Source: Siphonodentalium dalli
Taxonomy: Eukaryota; Mollusca; Scaphopoda; Gadilida; Siphonodentaliidae
Direction of reading: 5' to 3'
Length of the DNA stretch: 64,000 nt
NCBI GenBank assembly: GCA_032622095.1
Contig: CP136063.1
Coordinates: 146,063,379-146,127,378 of the forward strand
Shown piece after piece: positions 17,536-30,880 of this stretch. A program made the translations under genes and the position numbers. Positions within the stretch are counted from its first letter, which is position 1; every line of letters starts with the position of its first letter. The notes under the pieces were generated by a model. That model saw nothing but the letters and a program-made list of their open reading frames with translations. It ran no database searches and was not told the origin of the DNA.

Positions 17536-20500
17536 AGTCACTGACCTGTAAAATGCTGTCTCCAGAAACTGTACGATATAGATCTTAAATCTCCTGAAAC
17601 CCTTATAACAACCACTATTCTCCGTTCTCTTGTCATACGCCACATCCGTCTTGGAAGCTATCCATGAATTGTTGCCAATACGATTGGTTTCTGTGTCCAT
17701 TCCTGTTGCAATCTCGCATATAGCTATGGGGCATAAATGTTTAAAGATGGTGTATCTCTTCCGGGCCAAAATTAGAACATAATTTTAATAAAACCAAATT
17801 TCTATAGACTACAATTATCATTTTCTGTGAAAAAAACATAGAATAAACTTAAGATGGTGTATATTCTGCCGATTTGTCTATAAAGGCATAATAAAGTGGT
17901 TATTCCTGGTGAATAGCCGAGCAAAATATCTCATTCGAATTTACATTTTGCCTTGATGGAGAGTCCTAACAAGATAAATTGATTTCCCCTCTTGCTGTGC
18001 TATTATGCTAAATATGGTATGGATTTCCATGAGATCGCCTGAGTTTCTGTTCTAAATATAGACCTTTAAATTGTCCCGAAAGGTTTTATGTTGTATTATA
18101 ATTAAGGCACCAGAAAATAGAATTAAAATCAATATTAATCGACAGATAGACAGACCTAGAGGATAATGCAAGAATCAATTTAGTTTCTGAAATCTGTGAA
18201 CATACAGGAATAGTATATTGACATGTGCAGACAAGTCCACGTAATCCACTGACATAATTGCACTCAATAGAGTTGCATTTCCTTCAAGCTCCACTTCTAT
18301 TTCGAATTAATAAGAAGGGGCATAATTATATAACTTGCATGTGGTATATATAAGGCACCTCTGTCCCATTGATATCTCGATGTGAGGGACGAGATGCAAT
18401 CTGGACAGCCCATAGCACTCTATAGGTAATCATAAACCGATTGACCTTATATTCCGAATGGATTCCATGTCACAAACACCGTCTGATTATCATGACCGGG
18501 CATATAGCCGAAATCTACCCGTCCGTCCAGTGTCCCTTCAACAAACCTTTCAGTGAAGGAGCAGACCAGAAGGGACTTATTTTTCGAGTTGAATCATGTC
18601 ACCGGCCACCAAGACGCATTATATGTCAAAATGTTTGCACGGACATGGGGAGTATGAAAACTGAGTTAGCCAGAAACAAAAATATGTGCGAACTGAGATT
18701 TTGGGGAAAAACCACTATTTCGAAAATAAAATCAGTGAAAACTGGAATTTAGCTCTAGGAATAACATTTCAACTTATTCGGTGTTGGGACTTCACCTGAA
18801 CTGTAGAGTATGGTCATGCTGACATGAAAGTTTCACTGGTTATCTCAATGTTCTGGGGTTCATTTTGGGGTAAAAATCAAAATTTTTAATGAACAATGAA
18901 ATCATTCTGGAATCCACCAAATCATACTATACGTCGTTAATGGATGAAATTGTATAGCAATACCGGTACCAAGTTTATCTAGCTATAATTACGTTATTGA
19001 TGATATTATTCCACAAAATGTGTCAATGATTGTGGTTATGGGGATTTCGGGTGGAAAATAGGATTTTAATTGAAAATCGTAATGTTCGCATATAAAATTA
19101 GTGAAAACAGGAATTTGAGTCTAGAAAAAACAGTTTAAGATTTTATGGTCTTGAACTCTAGCCTGTATTTCACCACCAAGATATATTATATATAAAAACA
19201 ATTTAATGTGGGGAATAAAGAAACGGGTACAGTCAGAAACAAAAATCAGTGAAAACTGGAATCCAGCTCTAAGAATAACAATTCACCCTATTTATGATCG
19301 GTGACACAGACAAGACATGATCATTTTCACATGCTGTGTGAGGTATGTGATGTGAATAAATGTTTTAATGTTAATTTGGGGGGGGGGGAATAACATTAGT
19401 GTAAAATGAGGGAATTATATAATCCATTAGAACATACTATACATCTTTATAGTCAAGTCTTTCCGTAATCAGAACATAATATACCGGTACATCTTTATAG
19501 TCCAAACTTTCTGCAATTGCGTATTTTTAGGGGTATGATTAACTGTCGGGCATATTTTGCGGTATTTTAAGACAAGAATTGCATTACAATGGCCACAAAT
19601 GATTACTCTTGTCACTAGTATCAAAATCCAGAAGTGTTAAGTATATGAGAAGAATAGCCAATTTTTTAATTTTATTCATCAACCACAACTTGTATAAGTG
19701 AATGCATGACACGGTGAGCCAGATCTACCATTTTCCATATTTTGGTCGCCATTTTGGCACCTTTTTGAGCCAAAGTGACCATTTTGGTACCATTGAGATG
19801 GAATATTCATAAGTAATTGTGTGCCTTATATACATTGCACAGTTCTGATAATTTCTTGTTGAAATATGACTAGAATCCTAATGGTGATTTTTTGGAAATT
19901 TTTATACCGTGTTCTGTAAAATTGAATTGTTGATGGATCAGAAGGGGCAGGGACCACATGAATGACACATTGCATTGCTCCAATGATCAGTTAACAATAC
20001 ATATTAAAGTGACAAATTTTCATCCAGTTCCAAACAGCAGAAACTGATCTTAAAGATATTAATGAAAAAACGACAAATGTTCCATTCCCGGCTGCCATTG
20101 TGATGGCCATCTTCAACCGGGAGTTCCAATTTTTGCATAACATGTGGCAATATCTCAGCTTCACAAAAATGTATAGATTTATATGCATATGACAAGATTT
20201 CGTCACAATAATTTGCATAACTTGAACAAATGACATAGTGCCGGTCTGAAGAAAAAAAAACGGTGGCCATATTGGACGCCATCTTATCTGCGTCTCTGCG
20301 TCCAATTTTCTTCTTCTTGTTAACATGTGAAAATAATTAGAGAAGACCTTACTATAAGGAAGATAATTAGTGGGGTGATGTTGTGTCCTGAGGGAGGGTG
20401 CAAAGGTCAACCAATACCTCATGGACTATATATATGGTGTCCATGTGTATATGTTCACTCCATGACTGGACGGTTGGACAACGATTACACGGTCCGTAAG

Positions 20501-21585
20501 TCCCGTTTTTACACAAATAGACAACCACCGGTACACGAAATTACATACATTACAAGTGCGCATCCACCCCAATATGCATGATAACCGGTATCTAGACTGT
20601 CGCCTTGGAACTTGGAGTGGGCGTATTAACATGATTTAGACCTAATAATAATCATATTAATCTGTCTGCTAATTCGATGGACAAATAATTGAATGGTGTG
20701 ACTTTAGTGCATGCATGGTGAATTAATCGAAATAATATCACAATTAATCTGATTGGTTTCTGGAATATTTTAACACAATATGGTAAAGTTCTATGGGGGA
20801 AAGAAGAGATTATCTCACCGACCTTAGCTGCACCCGGAAATGTAATTCAGTCACGTGACATAAACATATGATAATATTGGGCGCTGGTTCAGTTAATTTG
20901 GGCGTCGATAGATGTGCATATGCATACCGGTGGGGTACCCGTTTGATCAAAACTTTGTCATTATTGCAAGTTTAGCCCTTTAATTATCAAATAAAATGTG
21001 CATGCTATAATGACGGCCACATTCTCTTTAATACATGACAAGCACATCAAGGTTATGAATACAATACACATGTTGTTTGTTTTGAAATACAAATGTTTGT
21101 TGTCAAATATTTCTCTTGGAAACGACAAAATTTCAGCATGCGCATTCATGAAAGTTATCCCTTTGCCAACTTCCGGTAGTGCTTCCACATTAAAAATATA
21201 GTCTTCTGACTTACGACACTTTTCCATATCATTCAACAAACAAAATCTCACTAGAAGACAGTATACTATCATATAGCAGTTCTTTTGAGTTTAATATTTT
21301 CCCAAGAAATCTCTGGCGAGACGGAGACTATTAATGCTGCGTAATAATATCCCGACAGCTGGTGTAGTCCCCGAATGAGTTTCCGAACGTGATAATTGAT
21401 GAGATCTGAGTGTTGTTTATGTTTATTCGGCATATTTAATATCAAATAAGTCATATTTTGATTCAAATCTGGATAAGGGATGACTTTCGAATTCAGTTTT
21501 GGTGATGGGAATATCCGATAGCGGTACATGTTAAGTTCCCTCTCTTGATGTAGCCTCTAGTCTACACAACTTCACAGACCTTATG
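17536..21585. other. No gene seen; diverged direct repeats
   Basis: Between about 18590 and 19290 a block is repeated in diverged form (ACCAAGAC...TATATGTCAAAA, then AGTGAAAACTGGAATTTAGC, later AGTGAAAACTGGAATCCAGC). At 19.7-20.3 kb there is a repeat rich in GCCATTTTGG. No credible exon was found. Confidence 0.4.
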
Positions 21586-21725
21586 CGGTGGCCGGAAAAT
21601 GGCAGTTGTTACACTGCTCTAATCATAACGGGAGAGTTCTCAGCTTTGCTTCAAGAGTCTAGTCTTTCCCACAGACCGGCCTATCTTTCGAAGTTATCGT
21701 CTCTTCGCGAGAAGTCAGTTTCCAG

Positions 21726-21906
21726 ATGAGCAGTACAGCTAAAAGGGGAGACAGTGAGGATCCAGGAAGACGGAAATCCAGTGGCAGAATGCATCCTTCA
21801 CGAACTCAAACCTCTAGTACCAACCAACAGGGCGTGTTGATGGTTGGACCAAACTTCCGAGTTGGGAAGAAAATTGGCTGTGGGAATTTTGGTGAACTGA
21901 GACTAG
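21726..21906 (+). CDS. CSNK1G: Casein kinase 1 gamma, exon 1 (start and glycine-rich loop)
   Basis: The ATG at 21726 opens a 60-codon N-terminus: a polar, serine-rich leader (about 35 residues) followed by [20 protein letters not shown], then GELRL. The block [26 protein letters not shown] is characteristic of the gamma class of casein kinase 1, and IGCGNFGE is the ATP-binding glycine loop. The exon ends in CTAG with donor GTTAGA (phase 1), completed by GC of the next exon. TTTCCAG just before the ATG could be a splice acceptor, so an upstream non-coding exon is possible. The product is a membrane-associated Ser/Thr kinase acting, for example, on the Wnt co-receptor LRP6. Confidence 0.93.
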
Positions 21907-22884
21907 GTTAGATTTTATTTTGGGAGTTTAAAGTCAGATCTAGCTGTCTAATAATATAACTTTAATAACCTGCCTTGAGCAGACGGAAAGTTGTACAACA
22001 TGCATTGCAATGCATGGGCTGACCAAATTACTCTCATTGTTTCAAGTGCCAACAAATAATAGTAGGCAACACAGCCACAGTAGCTTGGAACTGCTTGGAG
22101 ACTCCTAAATATCATTTCTGAAATTCTACCAAGATATCCCCTGTGATATACCGCACCCACTTCAGGAATTCATAAACCATGGAAATGAAATGTAGTCTTC
22201 AACATATTTTTCTACAACCTGTTACTGATTGGTAGTCTTGAAATGATTAGTCGACTGATCACCATCGACTCGATTATTAAATAATTTGACCCTGAAGTCC
22301 TCCAGTTGAGACTCAAAATGAGTGTCCCTCGTAAACGAGGACTGAACGCAGTCACGTTGAAATTTCTGATCACTGTGCTGAATAATTTTGTGTTATTTTC
22401 CAAATCCTTGGATGTGATGTAGTTTTCCATTCAAAGAGGATGTAAATAAATCCCTTTTTTATATTCATCAATCTTGACATGTTTTCTTATGACAACGTCA
22501 TTGTATATTTATACTTGAAAGGCGGCACTATGTATTTGAAATGTGCCGACTTTCACAGCAGTCAATGAAAAGTGCTTAAATTTGGATAGCAGATGTGAGT
22601 GGGAACCCTGTAGATGTCATGGTAATATCAATCAATCTAAACCTGAACCTGGAATTACTGTCTATATATACCGTACAAGTACTGGTAGGTATATATGAAA
22701 TTGTCAACATGGTCACTATGAATACCGGACACAACCGAACATAACCGAACACAACCGAAAACATGTTAAAATAAGGGTTAAAAGACGGAAATATATGAAA
22801 TAAAGTTTATAATAATGTGTATTTATATGTAAGCTAGTGATATGTGAAGTTTGGTGCAATTTGGTCGATTAAAAGTTACGTTAA

Positions 22885-23191
22885 GTGCCACTGCACACGC
22901 TGCGATTAAAATCGTAAGTGGGGAAAATCGCAGGAGGAAGCATCCAATGCGCATGCCCACGACAATATCGTAGCCAAATCGTAGCAATCAAGCACTGTTT
23001 GATTTTACCAGGAAAATCGTGGCGTGACTTTGGCAACGTGCGCGATCGTAGCTGTCACATGACCACTGTCGCACTGGTCATGTTGTAAATACCACGAAAA
23101 TTGTAGCTGCAAAGATCGCAGCACCATAGCGTCTGCGGGCAAGCTACGATTTCTCCACCTACGATTTTAATCGTAGCGTCTGTGGTGGCAC
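22885..23191. mobile_element. Harbinger-type hairpin MITE, 307 bp, with empty site in the window
   Basis: Inverted ends GTGCCACTGCACACGCTGCG and GTGCCACCACAGACGCTACG are followed by ATTAAAATCGTA. It is flanked by TAA on both sides. The inverted copy of the surrounding repeat at about 24990-25020 has the undisturbed sequence GTTACGTTAATGAAAG, so the insertion duplicated TAA, the 3-bp target typical of PIF/Harbinger elements. Confidence 0.85.
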
Positions 23192-23870
23192 TAATGAAAG
23201 TTTTATGTAATTTCACGCCGAGTCAGAGTCCGGCGTGATGGCGGCTAACTCTATGAATACCGGTACCGAACACAAGTCCAAATAAGGCGTATATAAGGGA
23301 AATATATGGAATAAAGTTTATAATGATGCGTGTGTATAACTAAGTTTAATAGTGGTACCGGTATGTGTAGTTTGATGCAATTTGGCCGATTAGAAGTTTA
23401 GTTATTGGTAGGTTTATGTACAATATTAGCTGTCGGCTGTAAAGCATTCATTCCTAAGCAACTCTCAAACGACCCTTTGACGTTTATTGCCAACTGATTT
23501 TGTTTTGCAAGATTTTATTCGTTTTACTTGTCCTTGTTTTTTTGGCAATTGCGGAATAGCCGCTGTTTGGTCTGCTGTCATATTTACCCATGTACTATTG
23601 TTTACTTTTAATGATATTGCCTGATTCGCTAATTGAAAATTTCCACAGCCATGTAAAGCACCTCTAATGTCCCGTAATTGATCGTCAATCTCGTCATCAG
23701 CGCCGAACACAATATTGTTTATTCAACCATTTTGGTTTATGAAACCTGTGAAACCTTGTTTGAATATCACTGTCAAAACGTCCCTGAAATCTTTTATATA
23801 AGCCAGAGTAATCTGAGATCGTATTGGTAATTAATCAGCAACAAAGGCTCTACTGTGCAGTGCCATATGT

Positions 23871-24309
23871 TACTCTTGGGCTCCAAATAAACATGCATGC
23901 ACGTTTATTCTTTTCGTGGGAAATTTCCCCCATGCAGAGTCCTTATTTGGGTCTGCACGTTTATTAATTTTGAGGCTATGAAAATTGAAAAGAGCACAAA
24001 GTCAAGATTTCTATATGATTCTGATATCAAAATGATGAGCTTATAACTTTATGCATGTACATATTTAAGTATATGGCATACATATGGACATTTAATTTAT
24101 TGAATAAAACACCACATGTATGACACATACATGTACTATGTTGATTCCTATACTTGACCTACTATAAAAAGTTAATTTGTTAAACCAGGGATGTTGATGA
24201 TTTGCTTCGAGTCCACTATTATTTGGGTCTGCACTTTTATTAACTTTCAATGGAATTTCCCCCCTGCAATATTATTTGGGCCTGCACTTTTATTTGGAGC
24301 CCGAGAGTA
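23871..24309. mobile_element. MITE with ends TACTCTnGGGCTCCAAATAA
   Basis: TACTCTTGGGCTCCAAATAA at the left and its inverted form, TACTCTCGGGCTCCAAATAA, at the right. Internal copies of TTATTTGGGTCTGCACTTTT suggest a compound or duplicated structure. No coding capacity. Confidence 0.7.
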
Positions 24310-25114
24310 GGGGAAATTAATTATCACCTATCGCTGATGTCTTAATCATCTCTTATTATTTCGACTTGTGTTCGGTATTCATAGAAATCCTCGCCGAACT
24401 CTCGCTTGCATGCCGACCTCACATACCAGTAACTTACATATACTAGTACATATACAAATCATTAAAACTTTATTTTATATATTTCCCTTTTATACGCCTT
24501 ATTTGAACTTGTGTTCGGTATTCATATAGTTAGCCGCCATTTCGCCGAACTCTGGTTTGTACATGCTGATCGACAGCTAATATTGTACATAAAACTACAA
24601 ATAACTAAACTTTTAATCGGCCAAATTGCATCAAACTTCATATATCACTAACTTCCATATAAATACACATCATTACAAACTTTATTTCATATACCGGTAT
24701 TTACCTTATATACGCCTTATTTGAACTTGTGTTCGGTATTCATAGAGTTAGCCGCCATCTTGTCGAACTCGGGTTTACGTGCCGACAGTTTACGTGCTGA
24801 CAGCTAATATTGTACATAAACCTATCAATAACTAAACTTCTAATTGGCCAAATTGCATCAAGCTTCACATATCACTAACTTACATATTTCATATATTTCC
24901 CTTTATATATACGCCTTATTTGAACTTGTGTTCGGTATTCATAGTGTTAGCCGCCATCACGCCGGACTCTGACTCGGCGTGAAATTACATAAAACTTTCA
25001 TTAACGTAACTTTTAATCGACCAAATTGCATCAAACTTCACTTATCAATAGCTTACATATACGCACACACCCCTACATAGTTTAGTTCTTATATTTCCGT
25101 CTTTTAACCCTTAT

Positions 25115-25902
25115 TATGCCCCCGATCTCCGATGGAGATTTGGGGGTATATAGTGGAGCCCTCCGTCCGTCCGTCCTTCCGTCCGTCCTTCCGTCCGTCC
25201 TTCCGTCCGTCCTTCCGTCCTTCCGTCCTTCCGTCTGTACGAACGTTTCAACTCATAACTTTGGTTTCGCTAACTCAATTCAGTTGATCTTTGGTATGCT
25301 AATAGACCAGCCGGGGGGACAAGATTTCCCCATAACTGCGGTTTCGTCCGCCCATTTTTTTCAGAGTTACGCCCCTTTTTGGACTTAGAAAATTGTCCGT
25401 ACGAACGTTTCAACTCATAACTTTGGTTTCGCTAACTCAATTCAGTTGATCTTTGGTATGCTAATAGACCAGCCGGGGGGACAAGATTTCCCCATAACCG
25501 TGGTTTCGTTCGCCTATTTTTTCTAGAGTTACGCCCCTTTTTGGACTTTAGAAAATTCAGTTTTCAGTGGCATACGAACGTTTCAACTCATAACTTTGGT
25601 TTCGCTAATTCAATTCAGTTGATATTTGGTATGCCAATAGACCAGCCGGGGGGACAAGAATTCCCCATAGCCGTGGTTTCGTCCGCCTATTTTTTCCAGA
25701 GTTACGCCCCTTTTTGGACTTAGAAAATTCAGGTTTTCTGCTACTTTTTTGGGTTTCCAGATGATAACTTGATTTTGGATTGTTTACTCATGAATAACAT
25801 AACTTTACAAAGTGCCATTTAATAAGCATTTGCACAAAAATAAGAAAAATCCTCTCTGATTGTACAGTCGGGGGCGTTACCTCCGCTCAGCGGTGCACTT
25901 GT
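25115..25902. mobile_element. Repeat element starting TATGCCCCCGATCTCC, copy 1
   Basis: It starts TATGCCCCCGATCTCCGATG, then GGAGATTTGGGGGTATATAG, a CCGTCCTTCCGTCCGTCC microsatellite, three copies of a ~159-bp unit (ACGTTTCAACTCATAACTTT, GACCAGCCGGGGGGACAAGA, TTACGCCCCTTTTTGGACTT), and ends GGGGGCGTTACCTCCGCTCA then GCGGTGCACTTGT. A second copy is at 43403-44044. It inserted into the surrounding inverted-repeat cluster. Similar elements are common in lophotrochozoan genomes (from memory). Confidence 0.8.
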
Positions 25903-26612
25903 TTTAACTTGTGTTCGGTTATGTTCGGTTGTGTTCGGTTATGTTCGGTTGTGTTCGGTATTCATAGTGACCGTGTCAACAGGACAATTTATGAAAGTTA
26001 TTATTCATGGCACATGATTGAATACATTCCCATCTAAATATATAATTTTCTGACAGAAATTAACAAATTATTGAATTTTTGTACAGTACATACGTGTACA
26101 TACTGGTACCAGACAATAGCTGAAAAAATAACTTGAATTACTAGTTCAATCCTGTCTGCACACATGCCACAGTTTTCTTGCTACCTGTTGGTCACATGGT
26201 CTTTCTCGCAGAATCATACTTACTAGTAGTCTTTTGATATGGAAAGTTAAGCATGTATTTTCCATTGTACCTCGACTCCTGATATTTTTGCCCATGTTGT
26301 TTCCCTCATTTTAGGGGATGACTCTTTGAATTTGTTTTGGACAAAATCAAAATATTCAATGGTAAAACCCTTTGATCTGATGCAATTTGTGGCATTGGTG
26401 ACTGGTCATCGGAAACCAAATATAACAAGAGCTGTACATGTACAAAACAACTCTTTTTATATTGATTAGCCGGGTCTATTCTACAGACCACGGACCCGCC
26501 ATCGGTTTAGCAGAAACCCTGTAATTTGGGGAGGGTTAAAATAGGCCTATAAAGACATACTGGTAATATACAAGAATTATGATCAATATGAGCAATTCCA
26601 GACCAACATGTA

Positions 26613-26987
26613 CCCTGCTGGACAAAACAAGTGTCCATTGGCACCGCAGTGTATTTGCCGTTCGGCCGCGGTGTCAGAGTTTGTAACTGCAGTTGAGCAC
26701 TGCGGCCGAATGGCAATTACACCGCAGCCGAACGGCAAGTGCACTGCGGCCGAATAGCAACTACCCCGCGGCCAAACAGCATGTACACCTTGGTTAGATT
26801 TCTGGTTTGTATTGTCTTTTTTCAGTTTAATGAATGTACACCGCGGAAACTACACCATGGTCGAACGGCATGTACACCGCGGCCCAACTGTAGTTAGCCG
26901 GTGGAGCCGCGGTGTAGTTGCATTTCGGCTGCGGTAGCAACGCTAACCGCATCGCGGTTAAGTGGACACTTGTTTTGTCCAGCAGGG
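26613..26987. mobile_element. TA-flanked MITE with internal CCGCGGCCGAACGGCA iterons
   Basis: Inverted ends are CCCTGCTGGACAAAACAAGT and the following GTCCA, flanked by TA on both sides. The interior has at least eight variants of a GC-rich word (CACCGCGGCCGAACGGCA and its inverse, TGCCGTTCGGCCGCGGTG), far richer in GC than the rest of the intron. Confidence 0.8.
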
Positions 26988-27801
26988 TAACCCTGGGTCA
27001 AAAAAGGCTTTGGTGGTGCATTAATGGTGATAAAATGATAAATATTTTGGCTGTTGTCTCAGTAGAATGGCTATGTTCATGGTTCAGATTTATAACTTTG
27101 AAATGATACAAAAATGTGCATGTTGCATGATCAGAGTTAAAGTAATTGTATTCACGATTCAGTGCATAGAACATAAAAATTAAATCTGTTCTGTAATCAG
27201 CTTGTTAAGATAGTCAAATCCTGCATTTTTTAAATACTTTAAAAATATATGTTTAAAATGAATGTTCAATAGCTTTAGTACATGTAGTGATTGGTTTCTC
27301 AAATTTAAAGAATGCCAAATTTTATAAAAATGCAATATAAATTTGAATACTCATTCAAATTTCCCTTTACTGATAATTCAACTGATCGCCATTTTTTTAA
27401 ATTCCGAGTTAATACACTTATCCCAGTTATCCGACACCAAAATCTATTTATCAATGGATTTTCTGGATTGGTGGAGTTATCAAAGCTAATATCTTGTATT
27501 TTCATAACAAATATTGTGAAACTGTCTATGTTCAATTTAAAGTTAGAAAATTTTCTTGCTGGGACACAAGCATTATACAGTGTAGTAGCATAGCATAGAA
27601 ATCTCACTTTGAAGTATTCAAGGTTCAACTTTTCATTTTCTCTGAGGACATGTATGTCCGACACTGCTGTTTACCACAGAAGCGACAAAAATTTGCATCA
27701 TCTCATGGTCTGCTCTTAAATATTTGCGAATTTTTTGTTTTTTTTCAGTGAAAGCTTATTAATTTAAAAATAATGCAAAAGCAGCCTCAGACACTTAGCC
27801 T

Positions 27802-28414
27802 TAGGGGTGCCACATTTAATCGTATAATCGATGAACCGTCGATAAAGACGATAATCGAATACCATTTCCGTCGTCGATTAATCTCCGTTATTTATTTCGG
27901 ACGTCGGAAATCTACAACCGAAGGTTTAACAACCTTTGATCGTGCATCAGAGAGATTCTGACAACATGAGTATACTTAGGTGTTACTAGTACAGGCTATC
28001 ACTTACCATGTGGTGACTGCTGAATGAAACTCACTATTACTATCACAATTATTTAACTTGTTCTGAGTCCATCATGCATTCCTATTTTTATATTGTTGTA
28101 TGTTTGGCTATTCATAACACTGAAATTAATGGCTATGTTCGTTCTAATGAACTCACAATTATTATAACCTTGACATCGCCGAGAAATGTGCTGGTATTGA
28201 ATACATTGTACTCAGCCTCATTAGTCATAACCGGTGGTTTATGGTGCACATAATTAACGTAAAAATTACATCAGCCGAGTTTTTTAACCAACACCCAGCC
28301 AATAGGCCATATTATGGAATACTTCGAATACTTCCACTGTTATTGATATTAGGTACAATTAATCGATTATAATCGATTATTGACAACCGATTATCAATAA
28401 TCGTGGCACCTCTA
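27802..28414. mobile_element. hAT-like MITE, 613 bp
   Basis: The ends are TAGGGGTGCCAC and, inverted, TAGAGGTGCCAC. The flanks CTTAGCCT and TTTAGCCT are an 8-bp target duplication with one difference. Next to each end are ATTAATCG/AATCGAT-rich palindromic words. Confidence 0.75.
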
Positions 28415-29688
28415 TTTAGCCTGCCCAATGGCAATGTATTCTGAATTTCTTTCTGAGGTGTGCATCCGCCACTGTGGAATTTCCCATTTCTTAACAGGCT
28501 TACTTAAGCCCTGCAGGGTCTTCGTAATACGTGCTGGTTAAAACGAATGGTATTGAATATCAAATCATGAACATAAACATTCTAATATGCCATTTGAAGC
28601 TTTTAACACATCTGTATGCCAACATGGGATTGCATGTTTTTCCAATGGTAGTTGATATGTTACATATGTAGGAATGATGGTTCTACCAATATCGGGTTAC
28701 ACTATATGATGCTGAAACATGTCATAAGCCAACTGGGTCAGAATTTACCAGTGTGTCATTGCTGGTGACAGCTACAGTTTCATAAGTTATTCATTGTATC
28801 TTAATAAGTAGGTTATAATAATGTAGAACGATCTTGCCATACCAGTAATTTGGTCTATTAACTGTATGTATGGCAAACTGACTTAATGTTTAAACAGACA
28901 AAGCTTGTTTTAACCCTTTGAACCCTGACGCCCCAAATCAATCGACACCCTGACCCGGGGCAAGGGTAACAACGGTTGCTAAGCAAATATCACAAATGAT
29001 CGAATGACATCATTGCACTATCCATCATGTGGTATATTTGCCTTAATTTAGACAGTGTCTAGTCGCGTGATCAATGTTAATTGGTTATGTTCAAAGGGGC
29101 ACGTGTCTGAAACTGCAGGAATGTTATGCATGCAGGGACAACACATTTTTTGTGTGAATTATAGCCCATGCAATGTGCATGCACATATATTCCTACCTGA
29201 TACTTGTGGGTAACCATCGCATATAGTGATACACATCCTTGCCACCACTATACATGTACATGTATGGGACCAGGAGGAAAACATAACAAGAGCACTTATT
29301 TGCTCCCACAATTCATAAGACTGGTGTAATTGCACCCTGTAATATAATCATAAGTTGGGTGTTTCTCAAACAAAATGTCAAAAATGGGACATACACCTAC
29401 ATGTACAAGTCTGTCTACATGTAGTTACACTTTCACATGCTCATAATTGAATTGAAACAGAAAAGGATTAAAATAAACCTTCAAATAGTTCAATATTGAA
29501 TCAACGATTACAGTCATCATAATCATTTTGACAAGAGGGACCAGTGCACATTTTAGCCCCTGTGAATTGAAAATTGCAAGTTGTGGACGGGTGCGAGAGC
29601 AATTGCTCCCGTCTCCTGGGAAGGACTGAGTTACATGAACTATATGCCATAAATATAGCACCACATTGCATTTAAAATATCATATGCT

Positions 29689-29811
29689 CAGCCCTCATAA
29701 TTGGCTACGGCAATCGGCAATGCCGAAGCCATTTGCTGAAGCAAACTGGGCCACGATAAAGGGTTGCCGTAGCAGATTGCCGAAGCCAAACAATCTGAAT
29801 TAAAAGGGCTG
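29689..29811. mobile_element. Short MITE CAGCCCTCATAATTG, copy 1
   Basis: A 123-bp element starts CAGCCCTCATAATTGGCTAC and ends TCTGAATTAAAAGGGCTG, and is largely self-complementary (GGCAATCGGCAATGCCGAAG pairs with GCAGATTGCCGAAGCC). A second copy is at 44444-44565. Confidence 0.8.
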
Positions 29812-29966
29812 TATGCTTTTGTTTGATTGATTGTTTATTTAACTCAATGTCACAATTAAGTGGCGAATACAGAGTATTAAATAATTAACATATATACATA
29901 TATTTACAAACGGGGGCCACTATTGTCTGGCTTGCCATTTTTCTATGGCAGAGGTGCATATTTGTA

Positions 29967-29977
29967 CTATCATCATC

Positions 29978-30022
<45 letters not shown>

Positions 30023-30745
30023 GCCATTGTCGTCGTCGTCACCATCATCATCATCATCACCACCATTATCATCATCGTCGTCAACATCATCATCATAATG
30101 ATGATGATCATCATCATCGTAATCATCATCATAATCGTCATCATAATCATCATCATCACCGTCATCATCATAATCATCATAATCATCATCATAATCATCA
30201 TCATCACCGTCACCATTAACATCATCATCGTCACCATCCTCATAATCATCATCATCGTCGTCGTCGTTTCATCCTCATATTCATCTTCATCATCATCATC
30301 ATCGTCGTCTTCAGTATCATCATCATCATCACCAGCATCGTCTTCATCGACGTCATCGTCGTCATATTCGCCACAATCACCATCATCATCATTACCATCA
30401 TCATAACATCATCGTCATAATCATCGCCATCATCATCGTTATCATGATAATCAAAATCTTCATCATCGCCGTCGTCATCATCGTCGTTATTGCCATGATT
30501 GTCGTCGTCGTCATCACTATCATCATCTCAAGCATATATATCATCATCATAATCATCGTCCCCACCATCATTATCATCATCACCAATCGTGATAATCGCC
30601 ATCAGACATCATCGCCATACTAATCATCTTCACCACCACTGTCATTTTCGTCATCATTATCAACATCATCGTCGGTTTCGTTATAATCATCGGCAGCATC
30701 ACCATCAACATCATCATCATCATCATCGCCATTCGAAACAGTATA
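29967..30745. repeat. ATC/GAT trinucleotide microsatellite, about 780 bp
   Basis: Long imperfect (ATC)n with interruptions by GTC, ACC and ATA. It lies directly beyond the 3' end of the LINE at 30881. Open frames rich in H, I, S or M in this block are by-products. Confidence 0.95.
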
Positions 30746-30880
30746 ATCATTATTACCACCACCACATGCAGTTATTGTCATACTCCATATATATCGCATT
30801 TTCGCTATATATGTCGTAATATATGTCATCACCGTAATCATGGTAAGCAGATGTAGTTATAAATTGCCGCTGTCAATTAG

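Larger units (their letters stand above)
22711..25974. repeat. Composite inverted-repeat cluster with GTTCGG-type ends
   Basis: The outer ends GGTCACTATGAATACCGGAC and, inverted, GGTCACTATGAATACCGAAC carry short tandem arrays of ACAACCGAACATAACCGAAC. Between them the same end sequence (GTGTTCGGTATTCATAG) occurs again at about 23250 (inverted), 24367, 24510, 24730 and 24928. Each is next to TTGTACATAA, TAACTTTTAATCGACCAAAT and GCCGCCAT blocks, so a ~220-300 bp unit has been repeated in both orientations. Other elements (22885-23191, 23871-24309, 25115-25902) have inserted into it. Confidence 0.7.

Noticed and set aside
23465-23710. 81-codon minus frame with NQAISLKVNNSTWVNMTADQ
   Set aside because: No known motif, no splice or promoter context, and it lies inside the inverted-repeat cluster.
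29920-30841. Open frames of poly-His, poly-Ile, poly-Ser and poly-Met on both strands
   Set aside because: They are translations of the ATC/GAT microsatellite in different frames.
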